Below, in pieces: positions 22,556 to 34,380 of a DNA stretch of 64,000 nucleotides. Every line of letters starts with the position of its first letter. Positions within the stretch are counted from its first letter, which is position 1. A program made the translations under genes and the position numbers. Below the pieces are notes generated by a model. It ran no database searches, had not been told where the DNA came from, and worked only from the letters and a program-made list of their open reading frames with translations. This DNA is from Aricia agestis (lineage: Eukaryota; Arthropoda; Insecta; Lepidoptera; Lycaenidae): positions 30,224,001 to 30,288,000 of the forward strand of contig NC_056428.1 of the NCBI RefSeq assembly GCF_905147365.1, written 5' to 3'.

Positions 22556-23049
22556 AGTAATGCGTATGGATGCGCTATGTCTGTATGCATTTTTCTGAGA
22601 AATTCTTTATGGATTTGGGATATAAACTGGGTTATGTGGCACGCTTTTGAGTCCTGAGTGATAGGTGAGGAACGCACCCTGGGTTACCACTTAGCACACA
22701 AACCCTTTTGTAAATTGTAATTTGTAGTTGCCCGGAAGAAACAACTCGAAGATCGCCGATTTGCAAATATTTTGTACATAATATGTTTTTGCCTTTTGGT
22801 AATTCAATTATTTTTAGCCGACTTCAAAAGAGTAGGTTTTTTTAATCGACCCTAATACGTATTTTTTTTTGTTTGTAAGTGGATAACATAGCCGTTTGTG
22901 AACCGATTATGAACATTTTTGTTGGAAAGACGAGTACTTCACATATAATCATATTGACACATACAGAGGATAGACAAGGAAATACTTTATAGGCCGGGTT
23001 TTTTAATTATAATTGTCATTATTAAACATTTTCAATCTATTTATCTAAA
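22556..23049. other. No gene seen
   Basis: Unassigned DNA with a gccgacttcaaaagagtagg fragment near 22817, a worn relative of the CCGACTTCC repeats. Confidence 0.45.
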
Positions 23050-23501
23050 CTAGAGATCGCCCAATGGTCGAAATTCGACCTTAGTTTCAACGAAATCAGG
23101 ACTAAAAATATTGACTTCATCATATTTTTTTCAACTCTTGTCCTTGGGACTCAGCTGATCTCAGACTGGCCTTGTAAGCATTGTCTAATAGTATCTAAGA
23201 TTCTATAAAAAAAACTATAATCCATTTCAATTTGTCACCTTGTTGTCAACAGACGTCAGACTTCAACCATAAATAAAAGAGTATAATTCGTATGTATAGG
23301 CTTGTCACTCAAAAATCTGTCATTTTTCCTAGTGTGTGTGTTGGGCATATTTTATTTGTTAAAAAAATGTATGATAAAAGCATAATTTCAAAATAATATT
23401 AGCTCGATGCATTCCTTCACCGTATAAACTATAATTGTGCAAAATTTCATCTACGTTTCCCCATTTTTCGTCAAAAGGGATACAAAGTTTTTGGCTCACG
23501 T
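23050..23501 (-). repeat. Inverted partner of the repeat at 3261-3795
   Basis: Starts ctagagatcgcccaatggtc and ends ttttggctcacg. It lacks the internal duplication of the partner copy. Confidence 0.75.
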
Positions 23502-23532
23502 ATTAATATACTTATAGATTCTAAAGACTTAC

Positions 23533-23660
23533 CTTCTTCGCCTGGTTTTGATCCGCAGAACTCGCCTTAAACAATATCACGAACTGTACGAACAACGAAC
23601 TGTAGTCTGTAACTAGCATACAAAATAATGTTATAATGTAAAATGTGTAAATAATAATAT
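23533..23660 (-). other. Candidate non-coding 5' exon with consensus donor
   Basis: On the minus strand gcgaagaag|gtaagt is a near-perfect donor with the last exon base at 23533. The preceding 130 bp have no ATG-led frame, and the next gene on this strand is klu. It may be a klu 5' UTR exon whose transcription starts near the GC-richer block 23660-23730. The 5' limit is a guess. Confidence 0.35.
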
Positions 23661-24111
23661 CTGACTCGGCTGCTTAGCGATTGCCGAAAGACGTCCGCGT
23701 CAGCAAATCAAAGCCATTCTCAAATTGCGCAGACCGCAGTTAAATCGTAATTTTGATAGACAAATGTGGCCAATGTGGCCAATGCTATAATGCTACCAAT
23801 TTATATAATAAATCATGATTTATGCAAGAATCAAATTTGAAAGTAATATTTGCACAAAATGATTTATTTGTTTACTCCCAGATCAAAATTAATTAATAAT
23901 GTGTTGTTGTAGAAATAAAAGGGCTTTAAATATTAATATGTTTGCAAAACTTCCAAACAATCACATAAGACGTGGGAATCATATTCTTGCGCAATTCCCT
24001 CCCTCCGCCTGCAAAGGGGAGAGAGTTCTCACGAGTTCACACCTGCGCGCCCTCCGCCCTGCCGTAATCCTGGCCGGTCATTACACGTGACAATCTCAAC
24101 GGTATTCAATG

Positions 24112-24530
24112 TTTTTTAACCGACTTCCATAAAGGAGGAGGTTATATAAAGTTCGGCTTTGGATATATAATATATTTTTTCAACGATAACTCCGCTGTTT
24201 GTGAACCGATTTTCAAAATTTTTATTATGTTGTATAGGGTACGATCGTGGATTGATGTTTATAAAAGAGGTGACCTGATGATGGGATCCATAAGCAATTG
24301 ATCGAATTCCTCAAAATTTAAATGGACACATAATAATATGGCGATTTTGGTTGATACTTATGAAGTATTCCAGCCATAATCAAAAAGTAAGATTTTGCAC
24401 CAATATATACCATGGTTTGGTAGTGCTGAACAGAACTCGAACCTCCTCATAGCTATACATATTTGGGGGTTTCGGCGTTGTTTTAAGAACTGAAAGCATA
24501 ATATGCTACTAAGTTAATTAGATTATTTGT
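24112..24530 (+). repeat. CCGACTTCC long repeat, plus copy
   Basis: Starts taaccgacttccataaagga; includes gtgaaccgattttcaaaatt, gatgggatccata, ttttgcaccaatatatacca and gttttaagaactgaaagcat. Minus copies are at 29570-30019 and 31283-31733. Confidence 0.7.
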
Positions 24531-24607
24531 CATCATCATTCATACCCATACATGATACACCAATCACCATGCATCATCACAATATGATGACTAATTGGGT
24601 ATTTAGT

Positions 24608-25098
24608 AGAGGTGTGCCGACTAGTCGCCGACTAGTCGGTAAAGCCGACTATCCGGCCACTTTTGTAGTCGGCGACTAGTCGGCGAATAGTCGGCAAAAA
24701 GCGGCTAATCGGCTTTTTACTTTTTTTACTATTATTGAAATTACATTAAAGAAAAACCTTGATTATTATTTATACTCGTGATGTGTTCATATCACATTCA
24801 ATCAGTATTACACATTTTAAAATTAAATGAAGTGTTTCTGATATTACTTGCTAGTAAAGAAATTATTTTTGTTCTTAAATATAATTTTTATTTAACAACA
24901 AATTAAGTATGTATTATTACATCGAGATTTCATATAAGTACATGAAAACCATCAACTGTGTTATAGAAACAGAAATAAAGTAACGTACGGTACGCGAAGT
25001 AAACATACTTTAAAGTTTAAACCATGCCGAAACCATGATCGACTTGGCCGACTAGTCGGCCGATTAGTCGGCTTCTTTGCAGCCGACTAATCGGCGGA
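24608..25098. mobile_element. Element with repeated CCGACTAGTCGG motifs at both ends
   Basis: The left end aggtgtgccgactagtcg carries about six copies of cgactagtcgg-like motifs within 110 bp. The right end (25048-25098) has four more (ggccgactagtcgg, ccgattagtcgg, ccgactaatcgg). Clustered sub-terminal repeats of this kind and the gaggtgtgcc tip recall hAT elements, which is inference. The interior is AT-rich with no transposase. A hairpin aagttgtattttggttct / agaaccgaaatacaactt follows at 25111-25155. Confidence 0.6.
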
Positions 25099-25541
25099 TG
25101 AGTTTTCATACAAAGTTGTATTTTGGTTCTGGGTGGGAGAACCGAAATACAACTTCAATGATTGTCAAAAAACCTCCAAAAAGGGCTAAGAGGTGTACTT
25201 AGGTACTTATGATCGGGTACACGACGACGGTCAATTTTATATAATATTTTTTTAAGTTTATCTGTCATGGTCATAGAAACCACAAAAAATATTTGGGCGT
25301 GGGAACGTCCGTGGCAAGTAAATAGTAGAATACCTTTTGGCAAACATTAGGTATTATCGGTAAAATAGAATTGTACCTACTGATAAAATATATATCCGTA
25401 TATTTACATTGCATATTATAATGTTTACACATGTGACAAGTTTTTATAATAGTCTGTTGTTGCTTTTACTGTGTTACAGTGAGTGTACTCTATCAAAGAA
25501 CTCTATGAAGAGTTCTATTTTGTTTGAAGCTTCTAGCAGAG

Positions 25542-25817
25542 ACCAGCCTACCTAGCATACGCCAACGAGATATCTCACTCTACATGTTTACTCGATGTTT
25601 GATGGTTTGTCTCTTCATCTCTATTGACCCTAGCATGACAATCATTTTTTCTCGCGTAGATCTATCATCGATAGATTATACAACACATTTATAGAGTTTG
25701 GTCGAGATAATGTCGAGATTTTGACATTATGAGACGAGTAACTACTCGTCTCATAATGTCAAAATTTAATTATCTCGAGAGTGAGATATCTCGTTGGCGT
25801 ATGCTAGGTAGGCAGGT
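25542..25817. mobile_element. MITE with TIR CCTACCTAGCATACGCCAACGAG, copy 1
   Basis: Left cctacctagcatacgccaac with gagatatctcactct, and the exact inverse at 25780-25815. A nested palindrome tgagacgagtaactactcgtctca sits at 25731-25754 (quoted in part as gagacgagtaactactcg). A second copy is at 51339-51572. Confidence 0.8.
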
Positions 25818-27900
25818 ATATTTATTACCCTATGCTTCTAGTTAAGTTCTAGTAGTCGAAAAATTCTAGTTTATAAAATAAAAGTATCGGGTTTATTCAG
25901 TAAAACTTTATTATTTTATGTGTAGTTCTCCCACGATGCGTGACGCGGTATTTCTCAATGTCCCCCTGCGGCCTGCGCAGACGCACGCGGGGTGTAACGA
26001 GGGTGACTTTCTCGAGTTATTGTTACTTCTAATTATTATTACACACATTCCTTCGCAGTTCGCACACCTGCAAGATTATTCAGATTATCGGTAAAGGTAC
26101 CGACTACCGTAAATTATTACTTTAGTGATGGTTAATTTATATTGTATTTTATCTTTAAACGAGCAATTCTTGTCTATTTTTAATATTTAACGGCGGCAGC
26201 ATCCAGCTATGGCCGTCCCAGGATGGCGGCAGAGTTCGTACATAGGGCGGCAAAATTAAAGTGGCCTATACTCATAAAAAATATAAATCCAGCCCTGCTT
26301 ATAAATCTAGATTCTAGTTTCTAGACGTTCAGGCTGCAGCAGAGGATCAAGCCATGTAATAAAGCATAGGAACTGGCTATTTACATGTTGAAAAATGATT
26401 GTGTGCAAGTTTGGTTTTGCCAATGAAGGTTTACTTGACAAGAGGGATGATCTCTTCATCGGATATCTCCTGATAGATCGCCTCTCGCCGGACGTGACCA
26501 GTGAGTTGTGACTCATGAGTCATGGTTACATCATGCATGTAACCATAACTCATGAGTCGGGAGTACGGGAGTAAAGAGAGCGTGCTTGTGCAAATACATT
26601 AGCACAATAATTTTTTGTATGTACTGTTTCACTTATTAAAATAATTTAAAACGGAATATTAACAAGGCTGAACTTGAAGTATTATACATCGGTCATGTAG
26701 AAAGCGTTCACTGATCTCAGAAGGACTAAAGTCTAAATGGTATTTCTATTAATAGTTAGAAAACGATCCAGACAGGAATATTTTAGTCTGCGAAGTCCGC
26801 CTACACCGCACCGGGCATCTATCATTGATCCTTTTATTTCCTGTCATTACGAATAGTTTATTCTGATGTCGTTTATAGGAATAGCGTTCAAACGGAGCGA
26901 ATCGTCGCACGGCGGTAAACCTATGTTAGTTCTACAGAAATATAAACTAAAAATATTGCAAATAACATAAAGTAGAATAAAAACTTGAGAGGTGTCAAGG
27001 GACACCCGAATCATCCCGAATGGAACGAAGTTATTTCCATAGAGGAAATTAATACACGGGGCAGTTATTTCTTATGTTCAAAAAACCTATATACATAGAT
27101 AACTATACACTAAAAAAATATTAAAAAAGGCCATCTAATTGACGCACAGGAACACTATCAACGCCCTTTGCCCCTACCATGCAGGTACTAATAATAACGT
27201 GTCGAGGTCAAATATCGTTCTAGCCTATCTAGCCTTTACGCTGAACGCGCGATAAGGAACTTCGTTCCAAAAATATTGATCTGGATACTACTGGACACAT
27301 GTAGATAATGTAATTTACATATAAATTTATGTTTTCAATGGTTAATATCGCTCTCTGATGTCACGTTATGTTAAAAGCGGGCGCCAAATTTTCCTGTGTT
27401 TTCTAATAAGTATAACCTCAGAAGTATAACGATCCCGGAAGACGATTGACTTAAATGAAATTAAGATTAATTTAATCATTGTATATTTATCTGATATTTG
27501 CTTAAGGGAAAACACGATTCACTTATTTTGACTCGATAGATAGTTTTGAAATTATTAATTTTTCTGGGCTTTTCATCAAAATATATCTGAGCACTTATTG
27601 AGTTACTATTATTAAATAACTTGCACTACAGCTACAATCACACACTTTATAAAATACGAATATGACTGCTGCCCCACCCTGAGTCCAAGGCTGGCTAAGC
27701 CCATGGGCAGAGGGGATTTCGGGACTATCTCGAGCGTGTCAGATTAAGCTTGTATAGGCTTCCGACATGTGTCTAGTCATCATTGTATAGAAATCATATT
27801 TCTCACGTGGTGGGTTAAATTTTTTTTGTATATTGAAATGTCATATTCGGATTTGTCAGATTAATATAGAGGACGTTAAGTATACTTACCCCATAGAAGT
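25818..27900. other. Intergenic stretch, no gene seen
   Basis: Contains a hairpin at 26508-26559 (actcatgagtcatggttac and inverse) and a block at 26190-26280 (ggcggcag ... gcggcaaaattaaagtggcc) repeated at 48270-48375. GC-richer patches at 25940-26010 and 27665-27780 lack convincing open frames with splice sites. Confidence 0.5.
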
Positions 27901-27906
27901 TTCCAT

Positions 27907-27949
27907 ATAAAGCACTGACGATTCAAAGGCCTAACCTTTGAATCGTCAG
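27907..27949. other. Perfect 18-bp-arm hairpin
   Basis: gcactgacgattcaaagg and its exact complement surround a loop of a few bases. There is no T-run to suggest a Pol III product. Confidence 0.7.
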
Positions 27950-27981
27950 TGCCTATAGGGGCATTTTAAAATATAAAAAAA

Positions 27982-28135
27982 TTAAAACCGACTTCCAAGG
28001 TAAAAACAATAATAACATCGTTATAATATGAACTAAAAAGTATTAAATAATTTTTCCTTTCTAATGGTGCCTTTTTCCGAATTCGGCTAAACCTCAACAA
28101 TTTCTGTACTCAATCTTCATCATTTTGAAGTCGGT
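27982..28135 (+). repeat. AAACCGACTTCCAAGGTAAAAAC repeat, copy 2
   Basis: Almost base for base the same as 16145-16302, which indicates recent spread. Confidence 0.7.
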
Positions 28136-28527
28136 ACCAGATAGCTGAATCTTTAGTTCTCTGACAGAATATTTGAAACTTTTGGAACTGGCACCTGCCT
28201 GCACTGGCACTGGAACAAGAGTAAAATTATTATTTTTTGTTAAAAATAATAATTTTACTCTTTTTAGTTACCTACTAACCATCGCGTAAGAAAATACTTC
28301 AACCCCTTAATATTATCATAATCTTGGTAAATGTTTACAAACCTACCCCAATTTATTTGACAAACTACTACAAAAGAAAGTCGACGGAGCCCCGCTACGC
28401 GGGTCTCCTATATTTGAGTGTTGTGGTCTAAGTTCCAACCTAACCTAACCTACTTTTCGACTTTCTAGATTGTGTTTGTTTTTGTTTTGGCCCCTCCTTC
28501 GGTATCTTTGACGTATATGTATTTTTG

Positions 28528-28862
28528 ACGTGGGAGAGCCATGCTTCGGCAGAAATGGGCCGGCTCGACCGGAGAGATACCACGTCCTCACAGAAAACCG
28601 GCGTGAAACAGCGCTTCCGCTGTGTTTCGGCGAGTAAGTGAGTTTACCGGACGCCCAATCCCCTACCCTTTTCCTTTCCCTACCCTCCCCTATTTCCTCC
28701 CGTACCCTCCCCTATTCCCTTCCCTACCCTCCCCTATTACCCCTTAGAAGGCCGGCAACGCACCTGCAGCTCTTCTGATGCTGCGAGTGTCTATGGGCGA
28801 CGGAAGTTGCTTTCCATCAGGTGACCCGTTTGCTCGTTTGCCCCCTTATTTCATAAAAAAAT
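28528..28862 (+). mobile_element. SINE-like repeat, copy 2 of 6
   Basis: Full-length plus copy from gacgtgggagagccatgc to ttatttcataaaaaaa, with the full run of cctcccctattccct units at 28670-28740. Confidence 0.8.
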
Positions 28863-29569
28863 CCGTGGCTGAGTAGTTAAGTAAGACCCACTCATCACTG
28901 CCTTGAGATGCCTTAAAAATACTTCGTAAACATCAGAAAACAGATGATCTTATCTGAAGATTACGAAAATCTCAAATGCGAATTTCTTCTAAACGGAGAG
29001 TTTACTGGCGGTGGAAACGGTAAGTAGGAGATTTTCTCATCCAAAACAATCCTCTTTAACTCATGTCACCAACATTTAATTGACGTAGGTTCCTAAACCT
29101 TAGCCAAATTTTTCAAAGTATTTTCGCCATACTAACAAGGGTCACATTTCGGCCTGTCTTTCGACAGGGGTTGATTTTTGAGAAAAGTTTATCTGAGCTT
29201 TTTTGCTCCCCTTGGCGCCCCCTATCGATTGGTATATTCAAAAAGGGTGGTTATAAGAGATTAAATTTTGACGAAAAAATTTTCTAAGTATTTTTTCCAT
29301 AGTGCCCGTTTCCTTCAGTCCAACCCAAATGTGTGCCTTACGCTCTGGAGTAAAGGTTGAATTTGTTACTTATGTTCAATTTTGTGGTACTTGAAATATT
29401 ATGTATTTTGAAACAACATTATGAAACAACATTAAGTATATTTTTTTTATATTAAAATCGCTTTGAAATATACCAAATAAATAAGGACATAACGTGATGA
29501 CTGATGATATTTTATGGTATACACAACACCATATATTGTATCCATATACAACCATGTGAGTTGTGACAT
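28863..29569. other. No gene seen
   Basis: Mixed-composition intergenic DNA. ttggcgccccctatcgattgg at 29210-29231 is GC-richer than its surroundings, but I see no feature there. Confidence 0.4.
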
Positions 29570-30019
29570 TGGTGACCCTGACATGGTAGTGATGATGATG
29601 ATGATGATGAATATAATTTGCATAGTAGCATATGCTTTCAGTTCTTAAAACAACGCCTAAACCCCCAAACTTGTATCTATAAGGAATCCGGAGTTCTCTT
29701 AGTATCTTCGGAACCATAGTATACCTTGGTGCAAAATCTTGCGTTTTGGTAGCATATGCTTAGGATGCTTCTCATAAAACCAAAATCACCATATATTTTC
29801 ATATAAATTTTGAGGAGTTCCCTCGATTACTCATGGATCCCATCATCAGATCACCACTTTTGTGAAAATGGGACCAAATTGGAGTGAAACCTAATATAAC
29901 AAAACAAAAATTTTGAAAATCGGTTCACAAACGGCGGAGTAGTGGTCGAACATACAAAAAAAAATAAAAAATATCCACAGCCGAATATATAACCTCCTCG
30001 TTTTTTGGAAGTCGGTTAA
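29570..30019 (-). repeat. CCGACTTCC long repeat, minus copy A
   Basis: On the minus strand it begins ttaaccgacttccaaaaaac and passes gaaccgattttcaaaattt, gatccatgagtaatcgaggg, accttggtgcaaaatctt inverse, and aagaactgaaagcat to a (CAT)n run at 29588-29612. A short histidine-rich open frame here is only the read-through of that trinucleotide run. Confidence 0.7.
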
Positions 30020-30020
30020 A

Positions 30021-30820
30021 AATACATATACAACATCGTAACAAAACGAGGTACAAACGTACAAACGAGGTACAAATGTTAGAATAAGAGAACAAAAAGT
30101 AGAGCTATTTTATACAATCGTAATTAAATTCGTATGAAAAGTTGATTCAACATGGTAAACACGCCGCATTATTAAATCAAAGAAAAAATATGGATTTAGT
30201 AACGAGTTAGTATTTTGTACAATGCGGCAGTCGGCAGTCCTAAGCCTGTTAAAGTGTGAAGGTCATTTTGAATCAATATTCTTATTGTAAAATTCTAAAT
30301 TTTACGATGTTAGGTACTCAATTAAAATTTCGTACTTTTGGGTAGCGTAGGTATGCCTAGAATTGTAGAGTAAAAAGACTAGACAGTATTGTACTAATTA
30401 ATGACTTAGAACCAAATAAATTGTTGAAAAGACCACAAGATGATAATTCACTGCGAGAAATGGAAATATTAAGGCAATTATCTTGCCAGTAAATCCAATC
30501 AAAAATAACAAAATACATATACAACGTCGTAACAAAACGAGGTACAAACGTACAAACGAGGTACAAATGTTAGAATAAGAGAACAAAAAGTAAAGCTATT
30601 TTATACAATAGTAATTAAATTCGTATGAAAAGTTGATTCAACGTGGTAAACACGCCGCATAGATTCTTTAATTTATAAAGAAAAAATATGCATTTATTAA
30701 CGAGTTAGTATTCTGCACAATGCGACAGTCCTAAGCCTGTTAAAGTGTGAAGGTCATTTTGAATCAACATTCTTACTATAAAATTGTAAATTGTATGATG
30801 TTACTCAATTAAAATTTGTA
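30021..30820. repeat. Direct duplication: 30021-30334 and 30512-30820
   Basis: Two roughly 310-bp copies in the same orientation, offset by 491 bp at the left edge. Both read from aatacatatacaac-tcgtaac through gaggtacaaacgtac, gttgattcaac, ggtaaacacgccgcat and cctaagcctgttaaag to actcaattaaaattt. The 177-bp spacer shows no repeat. Non-coding. Confidence 0.75.
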
Positions 30821-31063
30821 TGGTAATGTTATGTTAATTAATCCTTTGATCGCGGATTGAGTCCCATCTTCTACCCCATAATATAATTTGATCAGTAGCA
30901 TTTACTTTCCGTTCCCCAAACTTCTACAAGGAGTCAGGAGTTCTCTCAGCAACTTTGGGACCATGGTGTACTTGGTGCAAAATCTTACTTTTGATAGCAT
31001 ATGTTTAGAATACTTCTAATAAAACCGAAATCATTATATGATTCCATTTTAGTTTTGAATTTT

Positions 31064-31149
31064 GTCAATTTGAGAATGGGATCCACGTCGCATGTATGAT
31101 GGAGTTCCCTACATCATACATGCGACGTGGATCCCATTCTCAAATTGAC
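31064..31149. other. Perfect 38-bp-arm hairpin
   Basis: The arm gtcaatttgagaatgggatc with cacgtcgcatgtatgatg (31064-31101) is matched exactly by 31112-31149, with a 10-base loop. The sequence gatgggatcca-like belongs to the CCGACTTCC repeat (30885-31063), so it probably arose by an inverted duplication inside that copy. Confidence 0.8.
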
Positions 31150-31282
31150 ACGTAGGTAACCGTAGCACCAAATTTTAATCATGTACTGTAAAACAACAAA
31201 ATAATTTTCAACATCATTCGACAAACTCGAGATTTGATCTAGAAGATTATAAAAAAGTAGGGACTAACAATAGGGAAATAAT

Positions 31283-31733
31283 GTGATGGATGTATGGTGT
31301 AATGGTAGTGATGATGATGATGACGATGAATGTAATTTGCACAGTAGCTTATGCTTTCAGTTCTTAAAACAACGCTGAAACCCCCAAACCTGTATTTATA
31401 AGGAGTCAGGAGTTCTCTCAGCACCTTCGGAACCATGGTATACCTTGATGCAAAATCTTACTTTTTGGTAGAAAATGCTTAGTATACTTCTTATAAAACC
31501 AAAATCACCATATGTCTCCATATAAATTTTGAGGAGTTCCCTCGATTACTCATGGATCCCATCATTAAATCACCACTTTTGTGAACGTGGTACCAAATTC
31601 GAGTCAAACCCTATATAACACAAAAAGAATTTTGAAAGTCGGACCACATACGGCTGAGTAATCGTTGAACATACATAAAAAAAATATATATACAGCCGAA
31701 CGTATTACCTCCTCCTTTTTGGAAGTCGGTAAA
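31283..31733 (-). repeat. CCGACTTCC long repeat, minus copy B
   Basis: Parallels 29570-30019 with (CAT)n at 31309-31329, and ends aggaggtaat-inverse ttggaagtcggt. It has cctcctttttggaagtcggt at the right edge. Confidence 0.7.
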
Positions 31734-32242
31734 AATATAATAAGCTTCATATTATTTTCCTAACTAAGCTTAGCGGATATTTTATTTTGCACTAAACTAT
31801 ATGATTTATTCCTTGTTGTCTAAAATATAATAATAACTGACCGAAATAAGCAATTTTCTGAATATATTTTCTTTTTCAAAACTTTAAAATGGCGGCAGTT
31901 TCTGAACCTACCGCTAAAATAAAAAACGCTCTTATGATTTTTTTATCAGTTAATTACCTAATGTAAAAAACCTACTAGGTCTCCATGACGCTCGAGTGAC
32001 TACAAAATTAGCACTTTCCCTTCCCTTTTTTTTTTTTTTTTTGATGCGCAGGGGAAACTCATCATGGACCTTCCCTTCCCCTACTATAAGGTCTCCTAAC
32101 TGGCACATAAAGTTAATATACCTAGCTAGGTTATTAACTTTATGATCTGGCATCTACCTATAAAAAATTAACTTTCAGAGAAGTTTCAGAGTACTTTGCC
32201 GCCACCTATAGGCCTCTTGGATATCGTTGCTAAGCTACGGCA

Positions 32243-33367
32243 ATCACGAAATCGCGGTAGATACCGAATATTCTTGTTTCTTACGTCTTCTTACTAAACA
32301 AATCTAGTGATATGTCATTTCACTAAACTAAATCTAGTGAAATGTCAGAAAAGCGGATACCGCCGAATAAAAATCGAGCTACGCATTTCTCTCGCTCGCT
32401 CTAATACCCACACGGGCACTAGTGGGAGTGAAACAAATGCGTCGCTCGAGCTGGCGCGGCTCGTGTGACTTTAGTCGTTAAATTATTACGTGTACGTTAA
32501 GTTTGAATGTGATTTTCTAAATATCACCTTTTATATTAATATTTTCCAGACTTACGCGCATGTTACTTGCATGGTTCGATAGCCTGTTAAATGTATATTA
32601 TGGGGATATTAATAACTCAATACCGATAATAAGATCCCTTCATGCTGATAATGCCCCATTCGCGTTAAGAGGGCGACTAACGCAAAAAATCGTCCTTCTC
32701 TATGGTTCGATAGCCTGTTAAATGTATATTTTGGGGATATTAATAACTCAATACCGATAATAAGATCCCTTCACGCTGATAATGTCCCATTCGCGTTAAG
32801 AGGGCGACTAACGCAAAAAATCGTCCTTCTCTCTTCACACTCACGCCCGTCTTTCATATGCCAGGTGAAAAAGGACGACGCGGATTCATTTAAATAAAAA
32901 GAAAATAATTTTTTCCCTAACAACTCGATAAATATGTAATATTTAAAAAATCCACTAGGTCAGTTCCTCAATGATAGAATTTTATACAATGTGTTAAAAT
33001 ATTAACTTATATATGAAAAATTCGTGAAAATTAGATGCATCTTTGTGATCGAAAAAATTTTAAGATATCGTATTTTTGCTAGGTCTGATTCTCGGAAATA
33101 TAATGTAGTATCTATGTCTACAAAATGAAACAATTCGGGGCTTATTTTCAAGTATAAAAATGAATTATAAAATCGTCAATTAATAATATAATGATAGGGT
33201 ATTAGAGCGAGCGAGAGAAATGCGTTAGCTCGATTTTTATTCGGCGGTATCCGCTTTTCTGACATTAATTCACTAGATTTAGTTTAGTGAAATGACATAT
33301 CACTAGATTTGTTTAGTAAGAAGACGTAAGAAACAAGAATATTCGGTATCTACCGCGATTTCGTGAT
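32243..33367. mobile_element. 1.1-kb composite with ~165-bp terminal inverted repeats
   Basis: Left arm 32243-32409 (atcacgaaatcgcggtagat ... ctcgctcgctctaata) is inverted at 33197-33367 (tattagagcgagcgag ... atctaccgcgatttcgtgat). Within it lie a 131-bp tandem duplication (32571-32832) and a large part of the GGGCGACTAAC element family (32670-33180). No transposase was seen. Confidence 0.75.
32571..32832. repeat. 131-bp tandem duplication
   Basis: 32571-32701 and 32702-32832 both start atggttcgatagcctgttaa and end aaatcgtccttctct, with only a few differences (for example tatattatgg versus tatattttgg). Each copy includes the ttaagagggcgactaac terminus of the neighbouring element, so the duplication spans an element boundary. 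Confidence 0.85.
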
Positions 33368-33790
33368 ATCCCTAGGGATTTCGGGATATCCCTGATATCT
33401 TCTTTTCCCTGCGACATATATACACGATCATGAAATATTCTTTCAAATTCATTGAATATGATTTTTACTGTGTATTTATTTATTTGTAAGATCATCTTCT
33501 TAGTTACCTATTAAGTATTAGTTATTACTAATAACAGGTTGTTTACCTAATTAAAAATTATAGGGCGCAAACTATTCCAATCATCCGTTTAAAAGTAATA
33601 CTTACCATAGACGAGTAGGTAATCGTCTGTACGACGTGAGAAGTGGAGCTATGTATTAATTGGAAAATTAATTAATAGTTGAATAATGTAAACAAATATA
33701 TTTTCAGCAACTATTCAACCGTACATGCAAAATAAAAATGGAAAATGAAGATATTTCATTATCAAAGAAAATTTCAATTTGTACTTAATA

Positions 33791-33965
33791 ATCTATACTA
33801 ATATTATAAATGCGAAAGTATCTCTGTCTGTCTGTCTATCTGTCTGTCTCGCTTTCACGCCAAAACTACTGAACCGATTGCAATGAAATTTTGTACACAG
33901 TTATTCTAGAGTCTGAGAAAGGACATAGGCTACATTTTGATGTGGGAAAATATCTTATTTCCATG
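33791..33965 (+). repeat. Helitron-like 5' end, copy 1
   Basis: Begins tctatactaatattataaat, gcgaaag, a (TCTG)n run, cgctttcacgccaaaactac, ggacataggctac. It is repeated at 34500-34650. The 5' tc and the 3' ctag elsewhere are Helitron-like hallmarks. Confidence 0.6.
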
Positions 33966-33974
33966 AAAATATCG

Positions 33975-34165
33975 GTGAAAATTAATTCGCATTGCGCGTG
34001 GCCAGCGCTCATCCCGGGGGTCCTGGGTTCGAGTCCCACAGGCGGAACAAAAAGTTCCTGGGTCTTGGATTTGTATTAAAATAATACTTCAAAAATCTTA
34101 AATATATTTTATGTATAATATTATAAAAATCCAGAAATATATCGATGCAATGAACATTTTAGTTC
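33975..34165 (+). mobile_element. tRNA-derived SINE-like fragment
   Basis: ggggtcctgggttcgagtcc at 34017-34036 contains a Pol III B box (ggttcgagtcc). The following cacaggcggaac could be a remnant of a tRNA-like head, and the A-box side (gcgtggccagcgctc) is degenerate. A unique body and an AT-rich 3' part follow. No cloverleaf can be drawn, so it is not a functional tRNA. Confidence 0.45.
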
Positions 34166-34380
34166 TAATACGATTCAACAGATGGCGTTTTATTTTTTAC
34201 TCGATTATTGTAACAGAACTAATCATACCTACTTTATTATATATTATTGTTTAATTATTCATAACTAGCTGTTGCCCGCGACTTCGTCCGCGTGGACTTT
34301 AGTTTATAGCGCGCGGTGTCGACAAAATTTGTGTCAAATTTAAAAACTTTTTAAAACCCTGGTAAGTGGCACCCCTCTTA

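Noticed and set aside
29376..29717. Histidine-run frame, also at 31239-31436
   Set aside because: The (CAT)n run of a dispersed repeat is translated as histidines; similar peptides in two copies reflect the repeat, not a gene.
34015..34050. Possible tRNA gene
   Set aside because: Only the T-arm/B-box part is present; no acceptor or anticodon stem can be formed.
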